Source: Pseudomonas turukhanskensis (lineage in GTDB: Bacteria; Pseudomonadota; Gammaproteobacteria; Pseudomonadales; Pseudomonadaceae). From it: DNA of 64,000 nt. The stretch is taken from NCBI RefSeq assembly GCF_027922365.1, contig NZ_BSFN01000006.1:1-64000 (forward strand), in the 5' to 3' direction. Made by a program: the position numbers and the translations under genes. Positions 1 to 8,257 of the stretch are shown one piece after another. Every line of letters starts with the position of its first letter. Positions within the stretch are counted from its first letter, which is position 1. The notes under the pieces are model-generated. The model made no database searches and was not told the origin of the DNA. It worked only from the letters and a program-made list of their open reading frames with translations.

Positions 1-202
1 CCTCTGGGCGCTGCGCGCCCGGCGGATAGCCCAGGTGGTGGCCAAGCTCAGCACTCAGGGCTCGCTCGATCAAGGCCTTCTTGAACGCCGCAGAGGCGTC
101 CTCAATGGCTTCAGCGGTCATCGGTCCATCGGTGAATTGCGCGAGCAGCTCTTTCGGGATTTTCGGTAGCTCTCGCAACGTGGGTTTCTTCTTGGTCGGC
201 AT
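1..202 (-). CDS. IS256-family transposase, N-terminal part (runs off window)
   Basis: This is the first 67 codons of a transposase whose remainder lies beyond the left edge. The translation begins MPTKKKPTLRELPKIPKELL and continues through GPMTAEAIEDASAAFKKALI to a HHLGYPPGA segment, which is the N-terminal signature I know from IS256-family (Mutator-type) DDE transposases of Pseudomonas. The ATG at 200-202 has an AGAGGTG ribosome site a few bases upstream. An upstream ATG at 206 is out of frame. The DDE catalytic residues lie outside the window, so intactness cannot be judged. Confidence 0.85.
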   Translation of the reverse strand, partial: MPTKKKPTLRELPKIPKELLAQFTDGPMTAEAIEDASAAFKKALIERALSAELGHHLGYPPGAQRPE

Positions 203-230
203 ACATGCACCTCTTACTCATGTTATGCCC

Positions 231-254
231 GAACACAAAATTTCTGACACCCCC
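231..254. repeat. Terminal inverted repeat of the IS256-family element
   Basis: Read toward the transposase the segment is GGGGGTGTCAGAAATTTTGT followed by GTTC. The TGTCAGAAATTTTGTGT core is typical of IS256-family ends. It lies 30-50 bases before the transposase start, where the element's left end is expected. The other end is off the window, so the mate repeat and target duplication cannot be checked. Confidence 0.65.
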
Positions 255-312
255 AAAACGTCCAGCACACGCGGTTACGAAGACCTCCACAACCCTAAAA
301 ACCTTCAAAAAC

Positions 313-1575
313 CTACAAAAACCGCCTAGCCGAAAACGCCTCCACCTCAACCGCCGTAGGCACCCCACTCGCCATCTGGGCCACTAACTGCCCAGTAATG
401 GCCCCCAACGTCAGCCCCACATGCCCATGCCCAAAGTTGTAGAAAACCTGCGGCAACAGGTGCGACCTGCCCACCACCGGCTTGCTATCGGGCATCGACG
501 ACCTGAACCCCATCCACTGCGAAGACGGCTCATGCTGCAAATTGAGAAACCGCCGCGCACCGCTGGCCAGATACCGATAACGCCGCGGGTCCGGCAACGC
601 CTGAGTCCCGGCGAACTCCACCGTGCCGCCCACCCGCAACCCCTGCGCCATGGGCGTCATATAGAACCCACCAGCCCCCCAGCACACCGGCCGATTAAGC
701 AATTGGCCGGCCTGCTCGAACAACACGTGGTACCCGCGCTCGGTGTCTTGCGGCAGGTGGTCGCCCAGCGAACCCGCCAACTGCTTCGACCAGGCCCCCG
801 TGCACAATGCCACGCGCGCGGCCGTCAGGGTTTGCCCGCTCGCCAGGTGCGCCACCACCTGCTCGCTATCCACGGCATGGCGTTGAATATCGCGCAGTTC
901 ACCGCGCAGAAAATGCCCGCCCATTTCCAGAAACCGTTGGAACAAGCGCAGGCTCAACGCGTAAGGGTCCAGCGTACGACTGACCTTTGGCAATTCCACA
1001 CCCAGTGCCGCGCGGGCGTTCAGCGCCGGTTCCATGGCGTGCAGCTCGTGGTTTTCCACCAGGCGGATCGGCACATCGAAGGGCAGGTGGTAGGCCACCA
1101 TCTCCTCAGCCACAGGCCGCTCGTGGGCTTCAAAGATATACAGCGAGCCGTCGTGACGAATCAGGTGATTGGCCTGGGCATCGTCGAGCAGGGTGCTCCA
1201 TGAGCTCATGCAGGGTTTGAGCAACGTATCCAGGTCGCGGCTTATGCCGTGCACCCGCCGCTCGCTGGAGGCGCGCAGGAATTGCCATAGCCACGGCGCA
1301 ATCTTGCCCAGGTAGGCGGGGCGTACTTTCAGTGGGCTGTCGGGCTTGAACAGCAAAGCCGGAGCCTGGCGCCAGATGCCGGGGGTGGCCACCGGCTCCA
1401 CCGAATAGGTGGCGAAGGTGCAGGCGTTGCCGAAGGAGGTCGCGGTGCCGGGGGGCTGGCGGTCCAGCAGGGTGACGGTCCAGCCGTGGCGTTGCAGCCA
1501 CAGGGCGGTGGCAATGCCCACCACCCCGGCGCCGACTACCAGCGCATTGCCGCGTGTGTTCGGGTTTGTTGTCAT
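313..1575 (-). CDS. FAD-dependent oxidoreductase, DadA (D-amino-acid dehydrogenase) family
   Basis: A 420-residue flavoenzyme. The N-terminus carries the dinucleotide-binding signature GAGVVGIATALWLQRHG (residues about 16-32) followed by an acidic strand end (LLDR), as in DAO/DadA-type oxidases. The C-terminal NFGHGHVGLTLGAITG segment is the usual FAD-contacting end of this family. Length matches D-amino-acid dehydrogenase small subunit (about 410-435). It probably oxidises an amino acid and passes electrons to the respiratory chain, but no partner (alr, dadX) is next to it, so the substrate is not deducible. The IS256 end lies about 60 bases beyond its stop codon. Confidence 0.85.
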   Translation of the reverse strand: MTTNPNTRGNALVVGAGVVGIATALWLQRHGWTVTLLDRQPPGTATSFGNACTFATYSVEPVATPGIWRQAPALLFKPDSPLKVRPAYLGKIAPWLWQFLRASSERRVHGISRDLDTLLKPCMSSWSTLLDDAQANHLIRHDGSLYIFEAHERPVAEEMVAYHLPFDVPIRLVENHELHAMEPALNARAALGVELPKVSRTLDPYALSLRLFQRFLEMGGHFLRGELRDIQRHAVDSEQVVAHLASGQTLTAARVALCTGAWSKQLAGSLGDHLPQDTERGYHVLFEQAGQLLNRPVCWGAGGFYMTPMAQGLRVGGTVEFAGTQALPDPRRYRYLASGARRFLNLQHEPSSQWMGFRSSMPDSKPVVGRSHLLPQVFYNFGHGHVGLTLGAITGQLVAQMASGVPTAVEVEAFSARRFL

Positions 1576-1673
1576 TGTGCGGGCTCGTTATCGGGTTGCA
1601 TCAATTCTGAACGCAACCTTACCCGCTGGCACCCTGGCGTGTTTGGCCGCGGGCACGCACGGATATCCGGGCG

Positions 1674-2432
1674 TTAAATCGACCGCCCCAACGCACTACG
1701 CACCCGCTTCGCCGCCTCATCATCGGCCTGGGTCACCAACGCGTAGTTGTACTCATCGCTGGACCAGTAATCGGCCTGCAACTCGCCATCTCTGCGCGCC
1801 CCACGGGCCAGCAAATAATGCTGCGGGCCCGGCGGGCGGATGTAGAAACTCGCCTTGCGCCCGCTGCCGTCTTCATACACCAGCATGGCCGCCGCACCTT
1901 GCTCAGTGCTGATCATCCGCCCACCCACCGGTTTGAAGCCGGCATCGGCAAGGTCGGGAATGCGGTCGGCACGGGCGAAATGCTGGTCCAGCCAGCGCTG
2001 CGGGTCGTTGCTGGTGCTGGCGGTCCAGTCGCTGGCCATACCGTCTTTGACGGCGAACATACGGTAGGCCTGTACGGCATCGGCCATCGGCAACATATGA
2101 CTGGCGAAGTTGAGCGTGCGCGCCTGCCAGCCACCTACGCCGCCGACGCTCACAGCAATCAGCAGCAGGGCGGCCGTGGCGAAGTGGCGGCGGCGTTGGC
2201 GACGCAGGTTATGGCGAATGGCGGTGGGATCCAATTGCGGATTGGGCACCACGTGCAGAGCACCGCTCAGGGCTGCTCGCAGGTGCTGGGCATCCTGTTG
2301 CCAGGCCTGAACCTTGGCGGCGATAGCGGGGTGGGCGGCGAGGTACAACTGTAACTGTTCACGGTCGGCCTCGTTCAGGTGGCCGTCGACGTAGGCGTGC
2401 AGATCCTGGTCGCTGGGGGGCAGAGTGATCAT
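1674..2432 (-). CDS. Anti-sigma factor (membrane-spanning)
   Basis: A 252-residue protein that starts 4 bases inside the end of the ECF sigma gene (ATGA overlap at 2429-2432), so the pair is translationally coupled. Residues 1-75 form a charged helical domain (DQDLHAYVDGHLNEADREQL) typical of anti-sigma domains that cradle an ECF factor. One hydrophobic helix follows an arginine-rich stretch (ATAALLLIAVSVGGVGGW, about 85-103), and the remainder should be periplasmic. I infer that it holds the upstream sigma factor at the membrane until a periplasmic signal, possibly peroxide given the neighbours, releases it. Confidence 0.85.
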   Translation of the reverse strand: MITLPPSDQDLHAYVDGHLNEADREQLQLYLAAHPAIAAKVQAWQQDAQHLRAALSGALHVVPNPQLDPTAIRHNLRRQRRRHFATAALLLIAVSVGGVGGWQARTLNFASHMLPMADAVQAYRMFAVKDGMASDWTASTSNDPQRWLDQHFARADRIPDLADAGFKPVGGRMISTEQGAAAMLVYEDGSGRKASFYIRPPGPQHYLLARGARRDGELQADYWSSDEYNYALVTQADDEAAKRVRSALGRSI

Positions 2433-2941
2433 TTCAGAACCCGTAAGGAAGGGGTGGTGATTTCGCCTTCGCTGAGCTGGCGCAAGGCCTGCCGCGCGCG
2501 CGATAAACGGGACATCACAGTGCCAATCGGCACGCCGAGAATATCGGCGATCTCCTGATACCGCAGGCCCTCCACCGTCACCCAGAGCAGAATCGCCCGC
2601 TGCTCATGGGGCAAGCGCTCGAAGGCAGCGAGGGTGGTTTGCGCCACCACCGTGCGTTCGGCCGAGGGCACGTGATGGTCGTCCTGGCCGCCGCCAAACA
2701 GCGTCAGCAGACGGCGATAGCGGCTGGCGCTGCGCTGGGTGTCGAGAAACTGGCGATAGAGGATGGCAAACAACCAGGCGCGCAAGTCGCCGTCCGGTTG
2801 CTTGCTGGCCCAGGCGCCCAGGGCTTTTTCCAGGCTCGCCTGCACCAGGTCGTCGGCGCTGGCCGGGTGGCGCGTCAGCGACTGGGCAAAGCGGCGCAGG
2901 CGGGGCAGCAGGTCGCGCAGTTGGTTATCGATGCCGTGCAT
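2429..2941 (-). CDS. ECF-family RNA polymerase sigma factor
   Basis: 170 residues from the ATG at 2939-2941. Region 2 is seen at ASADDLVQASLEKAL and DLRAWLFAILYRQFLD, and region 4 at LPHEQRAILLWVTVEGLRYQ with the helix-turn-helix GVPIGTVMSRLSRARQAL near the C-terminus. The reading frame is open further upstream to 3169, but that part is low-complexity and runs through the divergent promoter, so the internal ATG is preferred. It is coupled to the anti-sigma gene and divergent from the peroxidase-cytochrome operon. Both flanks carry the same candidate promoter, suggesting autoregulation plus control of the peroxidase genes. Confidence 0.9.
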   Translation of the reverse strand: MHGIDNQLRDLLPRLRRFAQSLTRHPASADDLVQASLEKALGAWASKQPDGDLRAWLFAILYRQFLDTQRSASRYRRLLTLFGGGQDDHHVPSAERTVVAQTTLAAFERLPHEQRAILLWVTVEGLRYQEIADILGVPIGTVMSRLSRARQALRQLSEGEITTPSLRVLK

Positions 2942-2980
2942 GGCGGTCCAGGGGAAAGTTTCAGCAGAGTGTGGCGAGCA

Positions 2981-3006
2981 AGACGACGGTGCGGCGACTT
3001 TATTCC
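2981..3006 (-). promoter_or_regulatory. Candidate ECF promoter of the sigma/anti-sigma operon
   Basis: On the minus strand GGAATAAA (2999-3006) is followed after exactly 13 bases by CGTCT (2981-2985). GGAA-type -35 and CGTCT-type -10 elements are classic for ECF sigma factors. The same two elements with the same 13-base gap occur facing the other way at 3041-3066, which is the main reason to believe them. The start codon lies about 40 bases downstream. Confidence 0.6.
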
Positions 3007-3040
3007 CGCTGCCGTAAAAAAATAAATCAATTCGCGGCCG

Positions 3041-3066
3041 GGAATAAACCCGAAGCGGGGGCGTCT
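3041..3066 (+). promoter_or_regulatory. Candidate ECF promoter of the peroxidase-cytochrome operon
   Basis: GGAATAAA (3041-3048), 13 bases, CGTCT (3062-3066), placed 33 bases ahead of the peroxidase ATG at 3099. It matches the divergent element at 2981-3006 in both boxes and spacing, as expected if both operons are read by the adjacent ECF factor. Confidence 0.6.
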
Positions 3067-3098
3067 GACTGCACCTTCGCCTGACTCTGGAGCCACCC

Positions 3099-4169
3099 AT
3101 GGCCGACAGTGACCCGCAACACCGCCCACCCCTAAGCCCGCTAAACCTGGCCCTGCGCCTCGGCGCCATCGGCGCTGTTACCGTGGTAATTGCCGCAGCA
3201 CTGGCCTACACCGGCGGCTATTTCAGCCCTGACCGCGTGACGCCGGCGCGGGTGGTCGACCAGCTCGAACACAACAATGGCCAGCACCCGGGCTTTCGCC
3301 GCAACCACCCCAAAGGCATTTGCGTCACCGGCTACTTCCAGAGCAATGGTGCGGCGGCCGAGCTGTCTTCGGCCCAAGTGTTTTCTGCCACCCGCACGCC
3401 GGTGCAGGGGCGTTTTTCCTTGCCCACCGGCAACCCCTATTCGCCCGACAGCGCTGCGCCGCTGCGGAGCATGGCCCTGCGTTTTCAACAAGCCAACGGC
3501 CAACAATGGCGCACCGGCATGAACAGCATGGCGGTGTTTCCGGTGGGTACGCCCGAGGCGTTCTACGGGCTGCTGCAAGCCACCGCACCGGACCCTGCCA
3601 CCGGCAAACCCAACCCGGAAAAAGCCGGGGCCTTTTTTGCCGCGCACCCTGAGACCGGCGCCTTTCTGGCCTGGGTGAAAACCGCTAAACCGGCGGCCAG
3701 CTTTGCCAGCGAAACCTATAACAGCGTCAACGCCTTCTACCTCACCAATGCCGCCGGTGTTCGTCAGGCGGTGCGCTGGAGCATGGTCGCCACCGTTGAT
3801 GCCAGCGGCGCCGCGCCGCAAACCGATGACTACCTGCAAGCCGATCTGCAACAGCACCTGGCCGCCGGCCCGCTGCGCTGGAACCTGGTGCTTACGCTGG
3901 CCAACCCCGGCGACCCCAGTAATGACGCCAGTAAAACCTGGAGTGGCGAGCACCGCACCGTCAACGCCGGCACCTTGGTGATCGAACACGAACAGCCGCA
4001 AGACAGCGGCGAGTGCCGCGACATCAACTACGACCCGCTGATTCTTCCGGCCGGCATCGAGGGTTCCGACGACCCCTTGCTCGCCGCCCGTTCCGCCGCC
4101 TACGCGGCTTCGTACGAACGCCGCACGGGCGAAGTTGAATCGCTGCCAAAAGAGGGGAATCGCCCATGA
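3099..4169 (+). CDS. Membrane-anchored catalase-family peroxidase (SrpA type)
   Basis: A 356-residue single-domain member of the heme catalase superfamily, much shorter than true catalases (about 480-750). An uncleaved N-terminal helix (about residues 20-40) should anchor it facing the periplasm. The distal heme motif RRNHPKGICVTGYF gives the catalytic His near residue 70, and YNSVNAFYLTN plus SMALRF follow the family pattern. Known relatives act mainly as organic peroxidases. The stop overlaps the start of a cytochrome b561 gene (ATGA), implying a heme-b electron partner in the same membrane. The start codon follows a CTGGAG ribosome site. Confidence 0.88.
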   Translation: MADSDPQHRPPLSPLNLALRLGAIGAVTVVIAAALAYTGGYFSPDRVTPARVVDQLEHNNGQHPGFRRNHPKGICVTGYFQSNGAAAELSSAQVFSATRTPVQGRFSLPTGNPYSPDSAAPLRSMALRFQQANGQQWRTGMNSMAVFPVGTPEAFYGLLQATAPDPATGKPNPEKAGAFFAAHPETGAFLAWVKTAKPAASFASETYNSVNAFYLTNAAGVRQAVRWSMVATVDASGAAPQTDDYLQADLQQHLAAGPLRWNLVLTLANPGDPSNDASKTWSGEHRTVNAGTLVIEHEQPQDSGECRDINYDPLILPAGIEGSDDPLLAARSAAYAASYERRTGEVESLPKEGNRP

Positions 4170-4690
4170 GCACTCAACATTTTTCCAAGCCTGCGCGGGT
4201 GCTGCACTGGCTGATGGCGGCGATGATCTTCGCCATGTTGTTTATCGGCGTGGGCATGGTGGCCTCGGTGTCCGAGCGCCACCAATGGTTGATCAACCTG
4301 CACAAGCCACTGGGCATCGCCATCTTGCTGTTGGTGATCGTCCGCCTGGTGGTGCGCTTTACCCACGTGACACCGCCGCTGCCGGCCGATTTGCCCAGCG
4401 TGCAGAAGCTCGCAGCGAAGCTGTCACATGTGTTGCTTTACGTCTTGATGCTGGCCTTGCCGTTGGTGGGCTGGGCGATGATTTCAGCGGCCGGCGACCC
4501 GGTGATGCTCAGCAGCAGCGTACGCTTGCCCGCCTTGCTCAGCGCCGATGCGCCGACTTTTGCGCTGCTGCGCAAAACCCATACTTATCTGGCTTACCTG
4601 CTGTTCGCCACGGTGTTGCTGCACCTGGCCGGGGCGCTGTTCCATGCCTGGATTCGGCGTGATGAGGTGCTCAAGAGCATGCTCAGGTAG
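4166..4690 (+). CDS. Cytochrome b561 family protein
   Basis: 174 residues with four hydrophobic helices. Candidate heme ligands are His14 (RVLHWLMA), His46 (INLHKPLGI), a His in KLSHVLLYV and His152 in the last helix, preceded by KTHTYLAYLL. This is the usual layout of bacterial cytochrome b561 (di-heme, quinol-linked). It overlaps the peroxidase gene by 4 bases and probably feeds quinol electrons to it. Length is normal for the family (about 175-190). Confidence 0.9.
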   Translation: MSTQHFSKPARVLHWLMAAMIFAMLFIGVGMVASVSERHQWLINLHKPLGIAILLLVIVRLVVRFTHVTPPLPADLPSVQKLAAKLSHVLLYVLMLALPLVGWAMISAAGDPVMLSSSVRLPALLSADAPTFALLRKTHTYLAYLLFATVLLHLAGALFHAWIRRDEVLKSMLR

Positions 4691-4700
4691 CGTTTGCTTT

Positions 4701-4769
4701 TGTAGGGTGTGCTCCGCGCACCGTTGCGATCTCCCATGAATCTCCAGGTGCGCGGAGCACACCCTACGA
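4701..4769. repeat. REP palindrome, family A
   Basis: Two near-perfect inverted arms, TGTAGGGTGTGCTCCGCGCA at 4701-4720 (continuing CC) and its complement at 4747-4769, separated by about 25 bases. The same unit recurs at 50825-50891, and half copies sit at about 35226-35250 and 35332-35356. It lies between the cytochrome gene and the phosphoesterase. Confidence 0.85.
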
Positions 4770-4834
4770 CAGCGCGGCATGTTGCTTGCTTTACATACGT
4801 TTGAGCTTTCGCCAATCACGGTAGACGCAAAAAA

Positions 4835-5632
4835 ATGCTGATCGCCCATTTGTCCGACCCCCATATCTGCCCCGAGGGCGAGCTGTACCAGGGCCTGGTG
4901 GATTCCAACGCGATGTTTCTCGCCGCCGTAGCGCAGGTGGCGGCGCTGGATCCACCTGCCGATGTGGTGATTATCACCGGCGATCTGATAGACGATGGAA
5001 CGCCGGCTTCTTATGCCCACGCCAAGAAACTGCTGGCCGGCATCATTCAACCGCTGCTGCTGATTCCCGGCAATCATGATGAGCGTGAAGCCTTTCGCGA
5101 GGCCTTTGCCGAACTGGGCTATCTGCCCGCCAGCGGGCCGCTGCATTTTGTGGCCGAGCAGTACGGGCCGCTGCGCATTGTGGCGCTGGATATCACCATC
5201 CCCGGCTTGCACCACGGCGACTTCGACGACCCTGCCGCCGCCTGGCTGGAGCACACCCTGGCTGCCGAACCGCAACGCCCGACGCTGGTGATGCTGCACC
5301 AGCCGCCCTTTGCCAGCGGCATTCCCTATATCGACCTGTATGCCTGCCACAACGGACCGCGCCTGGCGCACGTGCTCCAGCGGCATCCGCAGGTGGAGCG
5401 GGTGGTGTGCGGGCATATCCACCGGTTTATGCAACTGCGCTTTGGCGGCACGCTGTTATGCACCGCGCCCAGTACTACTACGGCGATTGCCTTGCGGCTG
5501 CGGGCTGATGCGCAGGAGGCCTCCTATATCGAACCGCCGGCGTTGCTGTTGCATCACTGGCAGGAAGATGTGGGGCTGATTACTCATTGGCTGCCAATTG
5601 GGGTGTTTGAGGGACCGTTACCCTTTGCGTAG
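4835..5632 (+). CDS. Metallophosphoesterase / cyclic nucleotide-type phosphodiesterase (CpdA/GpdQ-like)
   Basis: 265 residues with all binuclear metallophosphoesterase motifs in order: HLSDPHIC (residues 5-12), ITGDLIDDG (about 48-56), LIPGNHDER, VMLHQPPF and CGHIHRF. This is the class III cyclic-nucleotide phosphodiesterase / GpdQ glycerophosphodiesterase group, so it hydrolyses a phosphodiester in the cytoplasm using two metal ions. CpdA and GpdQ cannot be separated by eye, and the ELYQGLVDSNAMF segment leans toward GpdQ-like enzymes. Its TAG stop (5630-5632) is the first three bases of the downstream REP element. Confidence 0.85.
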   Translation: MLIAHLSDPHICPEGELYQGLVDSNAMFLAAVAQVAALDPPADVVIITGDLIDDGTPASYAHAKKLLAGIIQPLLLIPGNHDEREAFREAFAELGYLPASGPLHFVAEQYGPLRIVALDITIPGLHHGDFDDPAAAWLEHTLAAEPQRPTLVMLHQPPFASGIPYIDLYACHNGPRLAHVLQRHPQVERVVCGHIHRFMQLRFGGTLLCTAPSTTTAIALRLRADAQEASYIEPPALLLHHWQEDVGLITHWLPIGVFEGPLPFA

Positions 5633-5748
5633 GGCGAATATCGCCAAAGGCGATATCCGCCGATTCACATCGAGTAGCACGAAAGAAATGTATTGTGGGG
5701 CGTGGTGAGGCGTATCGGCGGATACCCGCGAGCGGGTATTCGCCCTAC
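5630..5748. repeat. REP pair (BIME-like), family B
   Basis: Two REP hairpins face each other: TAGGGCGAATATCGCC with its complement GGCGATATCCGCC (5630-5661), and GGCGGATACCCGCGAGCGGG running to TATTCGCCCTA (5717-5747). The TAG at each outer edge is the stop codon of the flanking gene on that side. Related copies lie at 57085-57168 and 58233-58316. Being between convergent genes, it may also act as a bidirectional transcript end. Confidence 0.85.
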
Positions 5749-6173
5749 TCGGTCTGCCACTGGCCACCGGCTTTTTCGCAGTCGGTGCGCGCCTGCGATT
5801 GATCCTTGAGGTCGTAGTAATACGTCAGAATCTGCGCGCCTTTGGGGATATTGGCCGACTCGGCCTGGCTGTCCTTGCTGCTGGAATGCTGATTGGCCAT
5901 CGATTCCTGGGTCAGGGTCGCTTTGCAGGTGCCTACCGCGTTCTGCGGGCAGCTGGCGACTTTTTTTTTCTGGCTGGTCAGCGTCTCTTTGCTTTCGTTG
6001 CTGCACGACCAGTCAATGCTGCCGGCCGGCACGCCTTTGTATTCGTAGCAGGATTTACCTTCCACCATCGGCACCGCTGCGCTCTGCGCGCGGGTCTCGA
6101 CCATGCAGGCTTCGGCCCAGGCGCCGTTTGCGGCGAAGCTGGTCAGCAGTACAACAAGTACGCGGGTATTCAT
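5745..6173 (-). CDS. Cysteine-rich secreted protein of unknown function
   Basis: 142 residues. A signal peptide is clear (MNTRVLVVLLTSFAANGAWA, cleavage before EA). The mature part is about 120 residues, hydrophilic, with six cysteines that could form three disulfides. I do not recognise a domain. Its stop codon TAG lies in the REP edge (5745-5747). A homopolymer TTTTTTTTT (5961-5969) encodes a Lys run (KKK), so the frame there deserves care if the read quality is low. Confidence 0.7.
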   Translation of the reverse strand: MNTRVLVVLLTSFAANGAWAEACMVETRAQSAAVPMVEGKSCYEYKGVPAGSIDWSCSNESKETLTSQKKKVASCPQNAVGTCKATLTQESMANQHSSSKDSQAESANIPKGAQILTYYYDLKDQSQARTDCEKAGGQWQTE

Positions 6174-6304
6174 GGTGGCGGCCTTTTGTTGGGGGGCTTT
6201 GGGTTGTGAAAAGGTGATGGCGTCTTTGGTTCAGCAGGTTGGATGAATGGTATTGATGGCGGGATGTCTACACTGCACTGAACCCAAAACAAGAGAACGC
6301 ATCC

Positions 6305-7153
6305 ATGACCCTGGCTCCTCGACTGTTGCTGACGCTGTTGCTGTCGTTGTGTGGTTTCAATGCGCTGGCGCAGTCCGACGCCGCCTACCAGGAAGAAGCG
6401 CAGCACGCCAAGGCGCTGCTGCTCAAGGCGGTGGACTATTACGAGAAAAACGGCGACGCCGCGTTCGCCGCCTTCAGCCGCCAGGGCGAGTTCGTCACCG
6501 GCCAGCTGTATGTCTACGTGGTAAACACCCAGGGCGTAATGCTCGCCAGCGGCGGGCCTTCAGTGATGCTGGTGGGCCGCGATGTATCGGCCACGCTGGA
6601 CGAGGACACCAAGCGCGCCTTTGCCCGCGCCATCAGCGAACCGCAAGGGGAGATGCACGAAGCCGAGTACCGCTGGGTGAACCGCCAGGACGGTAAGGTG
6701 GAGCGCAAACACACCTTCTACCAGCGCATCAACGACCGCATTCTGGCCGTCGGCTACTACCTGCCACGGGCCACCCCGGACGCGGCGAAGAAGCTGCTGG
6801 GCGAGGCCGTAGCCGCCATCAACAAAGACCCGCAAACCACGTTTGCCGCCATCAACGACCTCGACCGGCGTTATCTGCAAGACGACCTCTATGTGTTTGT
6901 GGTCGACCTCACCAGCAAACGTTTTGTCGCCCATGGCTACAACCGCCGTCTGATCGGCACCGACTTCGCCAATCTGAAGGCACCCGATGGCGCCGAAATT
7001 GGTCAGCGCATGCTCGATGCCGTGAACAAGGACGGCAAAGGCGAGCTGGAATACCTGTGGCGCAACCCGGTGACTGAGCGCAATGAGCATAAGCATGCGT
7101 ACCTGGAACGCGTGGGGAATTACCTGGTGGCGGTGGGGTATTACTCGCGGTAA
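6305..7153 (+). CDS. Periplasmic tandem Cache-domain protein
   Basis: 282 residues with signal peptide (cut after FNALAQ). The mature protein is two repeats of the same sensor fold: residues 33-145 (AKALLLKAVDYYEKNGDAAF ... QLYVYVVNTQGVMLASGG ... ILAVGYYLPR) and 150-282 (KKLLGEAVAAINKDPQTTFA ... DLYVFVVDLTSKRFVAHG ... YLVAVGYYSR). Both end in AVGYY. This is the single-Cache pattern usually found outside chemoreceptors and kinases, here with no membrane helix or output domain. It may be a free ligand-binding protein that talks to another sensor. Start follows AAGAGAACGC. Confidence 0.75.
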   Translation: MTLAPRLLLTLLLSLCGFNALAQSDAAYQEEAQHAKALLLKAVDYYEKNGDAAFAAFSRQGEFVTGQLYVYVVNTQGVMLASGGPSVMLVGRDVSATLDEDTKRAFARAISEPQGEMHEAEYRWVNRQDGKVERKHTFYQRINDRILAVGYYLPRATPDAAKKLLGEAVAAINKDPQTTFAAINDLDRRYLQDDLYVFVVDLTSKRFVAHGYNRRLIGTDFANLKAPDGAEIGQRMLDAVNKDGKGELEYLWRNPVTERNEHKHAYLERVGNYLVAVGYYSR

Positions 7154-7180
7154 CGGTTGGGATTGCGTACCCCTTACTAT

Positions 7181-7257
7181 TCTGGATCCCCGCCTACGCG
7201 GGGAAGACGGTGATACGGAAAAGACCTCCGTCATCCCCGCGCAGGCGGGGATCCAGA
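7181..7257. repeat. REP palindrome, family C
   Basis: Inverted arms TCTGGATCCCCGCCTACGCG (7181-7200, continuing GGGAAGACGG) and CCGTCATCCCCGCGCAGGCG (7228-7247, continuing GGGATCCAGA). The same unit occurs at 14014-14087 and, in a CCCAGC variant, at 20672-20748 and 24029-24085. It sits between convergent genes. Confidence 0.85.
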
Positions 7258-7268
7258 GTTGTGGAACC

Positions 7269-8159
7269 TTACGTATCCTCGCGCCTTATCTCTTCCAACA
7301 TCGCCTGCGCCGCCGGTGACAAACTGTGCCCGGCGCGCGTCACCACGCCGTACGCCGATTGCTGCGTCGGCTGGTCGCCAACCAGGGGCAGTACCTCCAG
7401 GCGGCCGTTCTGCACATCCTCGGCCACCACATCCCAGGGCGACATGCTGATCACATCGCTGCTGGCCACCAGCGCCTTGAGCACCAGAAAGTTGTTGCAC
7501 TCGATCTCCAGCAATTGCTGACGGCCACTCAGTTGGCCCAACGCCGCCGCCACTACGTCGGGCAGTTGCGTGCCGGCCAGCGGGTAACGGCCGAGCTTTT
7601 CCCGGTTGATGGTGGTTTCGCTCAGTAACGGGTGACCGGGGCGGCAGAAGAACACCCCGGGGTGGCTGCGCAGCGGTTCGATATGCAGCAGTGGGTCGCC
7701 GGCAAACTCGCGGATATCGGCCACAAACAGCTCCAGGCTGTCGTTGAGCAGTTGTTCGCGCAGCGGCAGCCAGCCGTCGATCACCAGTTGCACGTGCACC
7801 TTGGGAAAACGCGTGACCAGTTGCCCCAGTGCGCGCGGAATCAGGCGTGCGGCGGGGTAGGGGCCGGCGCCCAGGCGCAGTTCACCGGCTTCCAGATTAG
7901 CCAGCTGGCTGACCGCGTTGCGCATGGAGCGGCTGGCTTGCAACAGGCGCTGCGCGTGCTCCAACACGAGCTGCCCGTGAGCGGTGAGCACCGCATTGCG
8001 CGAGCCACGGTCCAGCAGGCGGCAACCCAGGCTGGTTTCCAACGCTTGAATACTGCGCGACAGGGCCGGTTGGCTGAGGTTGATAGCCTCGGCTGCGCGG
8101 GCGAAATGGCCGTACTCGGCAACGGCGACAAAGTGGCGAAGCTGGCGCAGGTCATTCAT
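7269..8159 (-). CDS. LysR-family transcriptional regulator
   Basis: 296 residues, standard length. The N-terminal winged helix is clear (LRQLRHFVAVAEYGHFARAA ... LSQPALSRSIQALE, residues 4-45) and is followed by a periplasmic-binding-fold effector domain (about 90-290). It is divergent from the alkylsulfatase-like gene with about 100 bases between starts, so it most likely controls that gene and the DUF1254 gene behind it. The inducer is unknown. Confidence 0.9.
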   Translation of the reverse strand: MNDLRQLRHFVAVAEYGHFARAAEAINLSQPALSRSIQALETSLGCRLLDRGSRNAVLTAHGQLVLEHAQRLLQASRSMRNAVSQLANLEAGELRLGAGPYPAARLIPRALGQLVTRFPKVHVQLVIDGWLPLREQLLNDSLELFVADIREFAGDPLLHIEPLRSHPGVFFCRPGHPLLSETTINREKLGRYPLAGTQLPDVVAAALGQLSGRQQLLEIECNNFLVLKALVASSDVISMSPWDVVAEDVQNGRLEVLPLVGDQPTQQSAYGVVTRAGHSLSPAAQAMLEEIRREDT

Positions 8160-8257
8160 GCAGTTCTCGCATCAAAAGCCGGATAATTTTGCATTGGAAT
8201 TATCAGTCTGCCTTTGCCAACCTGCGCCCGTCCATAACAACAAAAGAAAATCCTTCC

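Noticed and set aside
1..312. Small plus-strand frames at the left edge
   Set aside because: They overlap the transposase start and IS end and have no support.
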